Shown: piece by piece, positions 7,334-8,489 of the stretch
Layout of the letters: each line of letters opens with the position of its first letter
Position numbering within the stretch: the stretch's first letter is position 1
Assembly: GCA_002329545.1 (NCBI GenBank)
Contig: DCTJ01000063.1
Span: 23,276-31,764 of the forward strand
Direction of reading: 5' to 3'
Source: Candidatus Omnitrophica bacterium UBA1443
GTDB taxonomy: Bacteria > Omnitrophota > Omnitrophia > Omnitrophales > Aquincolibacteriaceae
DNA: 8,489 bases
Notes under the pieces: generated by a model
Told to the model about the DNA's origin: nothing
Seen by the model: only the letters and a program-made list of their open reading frames with translations
Database searches by the model: none
Program-made: the position numbers and the translations under genes

Positions 7334-7741
7334 ATGAATAAAAAAGGTTTTACCCTTATTGAAGTGCTGATTGTGGTGGTTATTATCGCGGTGTTGGCGT
7401 CTCTTGTGATGCCCAAGTTGTTGCCTCAGACTGAGCGTGCTGTTGTCGCTGAAGCGATGCAGACTCTTGGGGTCCTACAGCGTTCCCAAAACCAGCTAAT
7501 GGATCTTACTGGTGGTACTACCTGGACAGCAGCTAACACTCATGCCTTGATTAAAGACAAGTTGAACGTTCAAATCAAAACTGGATCAAAGTATAACTAC
7601 ACATGCACTAACGCTAACTGTGTGGCGACGCGGATTGGTGGTGCCAATAAAACAATAACATTCAACCGAAACGGTACCGTTACGTGTGGTGCTGGTTACA
7701 CCGCCGTGAAAGATGGAAATACAACTATCGGTTGCACCTGA
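7334..7741 (+). CDS. Type IV pilin-like protein 1 (possible major subunit)
   Basis: This 135-residue prepilin has the five-residue leader MNKKG, cleavage before Phe6 and the conserved Glu at mature position 5 (FTLIEVLIVV), followed by the hydrophobic N-terminal helix. The frame continues upstream to 7235, but the leader and the ribosome site fix the start at 7334. The globular part is rich in Thr, Asn and Gly and has four cysteines (91, 96, 118, 134); a C-terminal disulfide loop would resemble that of type IV pilins. Codons such as GGT, GCT and ACT are frequent here, unlike the G/C-ending choices of its neighbours, which may reflect high expression or a different origin. In family terms it is a filament subunit processed by a prepilin peptidase not encoded here. 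It lacks an obvious GspG calcium-site tail. The separate upstream gap and downstream stem-loop suggest independent expression. Confidence 0.88.
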   Translation: MNKKGFTLIEVLIVVVIIAVLASLVMPKLLPQTERAVVAEAMQTLGVLQRSQNQLMDLTGGTTWTAANTHALIKDKLNVQIKTGSKYNYTCTNANCVATRIGGANKTITFNRNGTVTCGAGYTAVKDGNTTIGCT

Positions 7742-7812
7742 TTTGCGGGACACGTTTAGAGATTGATTAAAACGCGGATAGTTTTGGCATTTGAGAATTG
7801 TGAGTTTTTCTG

Positions 7813-7849
7813 AAGGTCCGGCTCTATCGTTACGGTAGAGCCGGACTTT
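7813..7849 (+). terminator. Strong stem-loop between the two pilin genes (terminator or attenuator)
   Basis: GTCCGGCTCTA (7816-7826) is perfectly complementary to TAGAGCCGGAC (7836-7846). Pairing continues inward by three pairs (one G-U) to a loop of three bases and outward by three pairs (one G-U), giving about 17 pairs. Only TTT follows before ATG, so as an intrinsic terminator it is incomplete. It sits 72 bases after the pilin 1 stop and 25 bases before the preferred pilin 2 start. Partial termination or protection of the pilin 1 mRNA 3' end are both plausible. Confidence 0.65.
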
Positions 7850-7861
7850 ATGCTGGATGGC

Positions 7862-7869
7862 AAGAGGAG
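7862..7869 (+). promoter_or_regulatory. Ribosome binding site that favours the GTG start of pilin 2
   Basis: AAGAGGAG lies five bases before GTG 7875. The upstream in-frame ATG at 7857 has no comparable site and follows the stem-loop directly, so GTG 7875 is the better start. Confidence 0.65.
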
Positions 7870-7874
7870 TGCTT

Positions 7875-8306
7875 GTGGCGAAGAACAGCTCGAAAACAAA
7901 AGGTTTGACGCTGGCTGAGCTTTTGGTGGTGATGGTGATTCTCGGGATATTGGGTTCGCTGGCGATGCCGAGACTTTTTCCCCAGAAGGAAAAGGCGGTC
8001 GTGGGAGAAGCGATCAGTACGCTTCATGCCATTCGGATGGGGGAAAAATCGTATCACGCGGACATGGGTAAATTTTTAGCCCTTGGCGCCGTGACTAATG
8101 ATGCCACCTGGAATCAAATCGGAATCGATAATCCCAAGTCCGGTCGATTTACTTATGCTGTCGACGCCACAAGAGGACGAGCCACGGCCACGCGTACAGG
8201 GAACAATGTCCCTCGAAGATATCACGGTACGACCATTGTCCTGTTTCTTGAAAACGGGAGTTGGGATGAGACGAGTTCGACTCATCCGCTTGCGCCGAAG
8301 AACTAG
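7875..8306 (+). CDS. Type IV pilin-like protein 2 (GspG-like pseudopilin or minor pilin)
   Basis: From GTG 7875 the protein has 143 residues; from ATG 7857 it would have 149. The leader ends in KTKG, cleavage before Leu11, with Glu at mature position 5 (LTLAELLVVMVILGILGSL). In the first 40 mature residues, 23 are identical to pilin 1, including MP.L.PQ.E.AVV.EA..TL, so the two are paralogs. The C-terminal part differs fully: no cysteines, a region with several Gly, Arg and Asn, a strand TTIVLFLENGSW, and the tail THPLAPKN. In its family this would be a subunit of the pseudopilus or pilus, cut and N-methylated by a prepilin peptidase. Which of the two is the main subunit is not certain; the stem-loop before this gene suggests lower expression. 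Confidence 0.88.
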   Translation: MAKNSSKTKGLTLAELLVVMVILGILGSLAMPRLFPQKEKAVVGEAISTLHAIRMGEKSYHADMGKFLALGAVTNDATWNQIGIDNPKSGRFTYAVDATRGRATATRTGNNVPRRYHGTTIVLFLENGSWDETSSTHPLAPKN

Positions 8307-8340
8307 ACGATTTTTCAAGCTTTCGGGATGTTGCCATCAT

Positions 8341-8375
8341 GTCCGCGACCCAGAGGGTCTTTCGGACCCGTTGGG
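8341..8375 (+). other. Foldable segment with mutually exclusive hairpins
   Basis: GACCC (8347-8351), GGGTC (8355-8359) and GACCC (8365-8369) allow two exclusive pairings. One is extended by GTCCG (8341-8345) with CGGAC (8363-8367) to about ten pairs; the other by CCCA (8349-8352) with TGGG (8372-8375). It lies 34 bases after the pilin 2 stop and has no U-run after it. It could end the pilin transcript by stability rather than by a classical terminator, or be part of the repeat element that follows. Confidence 0.4.
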
Positions 8376-8383
8376 AACGAAGC

Positions 8384-8489
8384 GTTATCCTAAGCAAGTC
8401 GTCATCCTGAGCAAAGCGTTATCCTAGGCAAGCCGTCATCCTGAGCGAAGCGTTATCCTAGGCAAGCCGTCATCCTGAGCGAAGCGAAG
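8384..8489. repeat. Tandem array of 17-bp half-units (34-bp period), running off the window
   Basis: Six contiguous units of exactly 17 bases alternate between type A (GTTATCCTAGGCAAGCC, at 8384, 8418, 8452) and type B (GTCATCCTGAGCGAAGC, at 8401, 8435, 8469). The first A and first B copies have small changes; the later copies are identical. GAAG follows at 8486-8489, so the array or a terminal unit continues outside. GAACGAAGC just before 8384 looks like the end of a decayed earlier unit. The B unit resembles a short extragenic repeat I associate with many uncultured bacterial genomes; that is recollection. There are no spacers, so it is not CRISPR. Confidence 0.9.

Noticed and set aside
8098..8427. 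Open frame overlapping the end of pilin 2 and the repeats
   Set aside because: It is out of frame with pilin 2, runs into the tandem repeats and has no family features.
8384..8489. CRISPR array
   Set aside because: The 17-base units are directly adjacent, alternate between two related types and have no unique spacers.

Overview
This window carries most of one type IV filament locus (type II secretion / type IV pilus machinery), read entirely on the + strand. Gene order is pilM/pilN-like fusion (5' end outside the window), pilO/gspM-like, pilP/gspC-like, secretin (pilQ/gspD-like), gspE/pilB ATPase, gspF/pilC platform protein, then two pilin or pseudopilin genes. The organism is a diderm bacterium, because a secretin is present. 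Moderate GC, the hybrid T2SS/T4P gene set, pilins ending in a 'THPLAPK'-like tail and a 'CATCCTGAGCGAAGC' repeat remind me of uncultured lineages such as Omnitrophota. That placement is an impression, not something shown by the sequence.

Layout. Positions 1-1242 hold a PilM-like actin-fold domain, one membrane segment and a PilN-like domain. The PilO-like gene (1257-1808) follows after 14 bases, and the PilP-like gene (1805-2326) overlaps it by an ATGA junction. A 70-base gap with a small hairpin and a very good ribosome site leads to the secretin (2397-4151). A 58-base gap leads to the ATPase (4210-5904), which overlaps the platform gene (best start 5897, end 7216). A 117-base gap with a possible promoter precedes pilin 1 (7334-7741). 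A strong stem-loop (7813-7849) separates it from pilin 2 (best start GTG 7875, end 8306). The last 183 bases are non-coding: a foldable GC-rich segment (8341-8375), then an array of exact 17-base half-units (three 34-base units) that runs to the window edge.

How it works together (family knowledge). The PilM/N fusion and PilO form the inner-membrane alignment complex, and PilP links it through the periplasm to the outer-membrane secretin. The cytoplasmic ATPase acts on the platform protein to assemble processed pilin subunits into a filament. No prepilin peptidase, retraction ATPase (PilT) or minor pseudopilin set lies in the window, so secretion versus pilus function cannot be settled here.

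Nothing here proves a wholly new system. The points most worth a second look are the GspL-like PilM-PilN fusion, the MshEN-type motifs without their usual arginines, the compact Ser-rich secretin, the Cys-containing pilin with its stem-loop, and the terminal repeat array.
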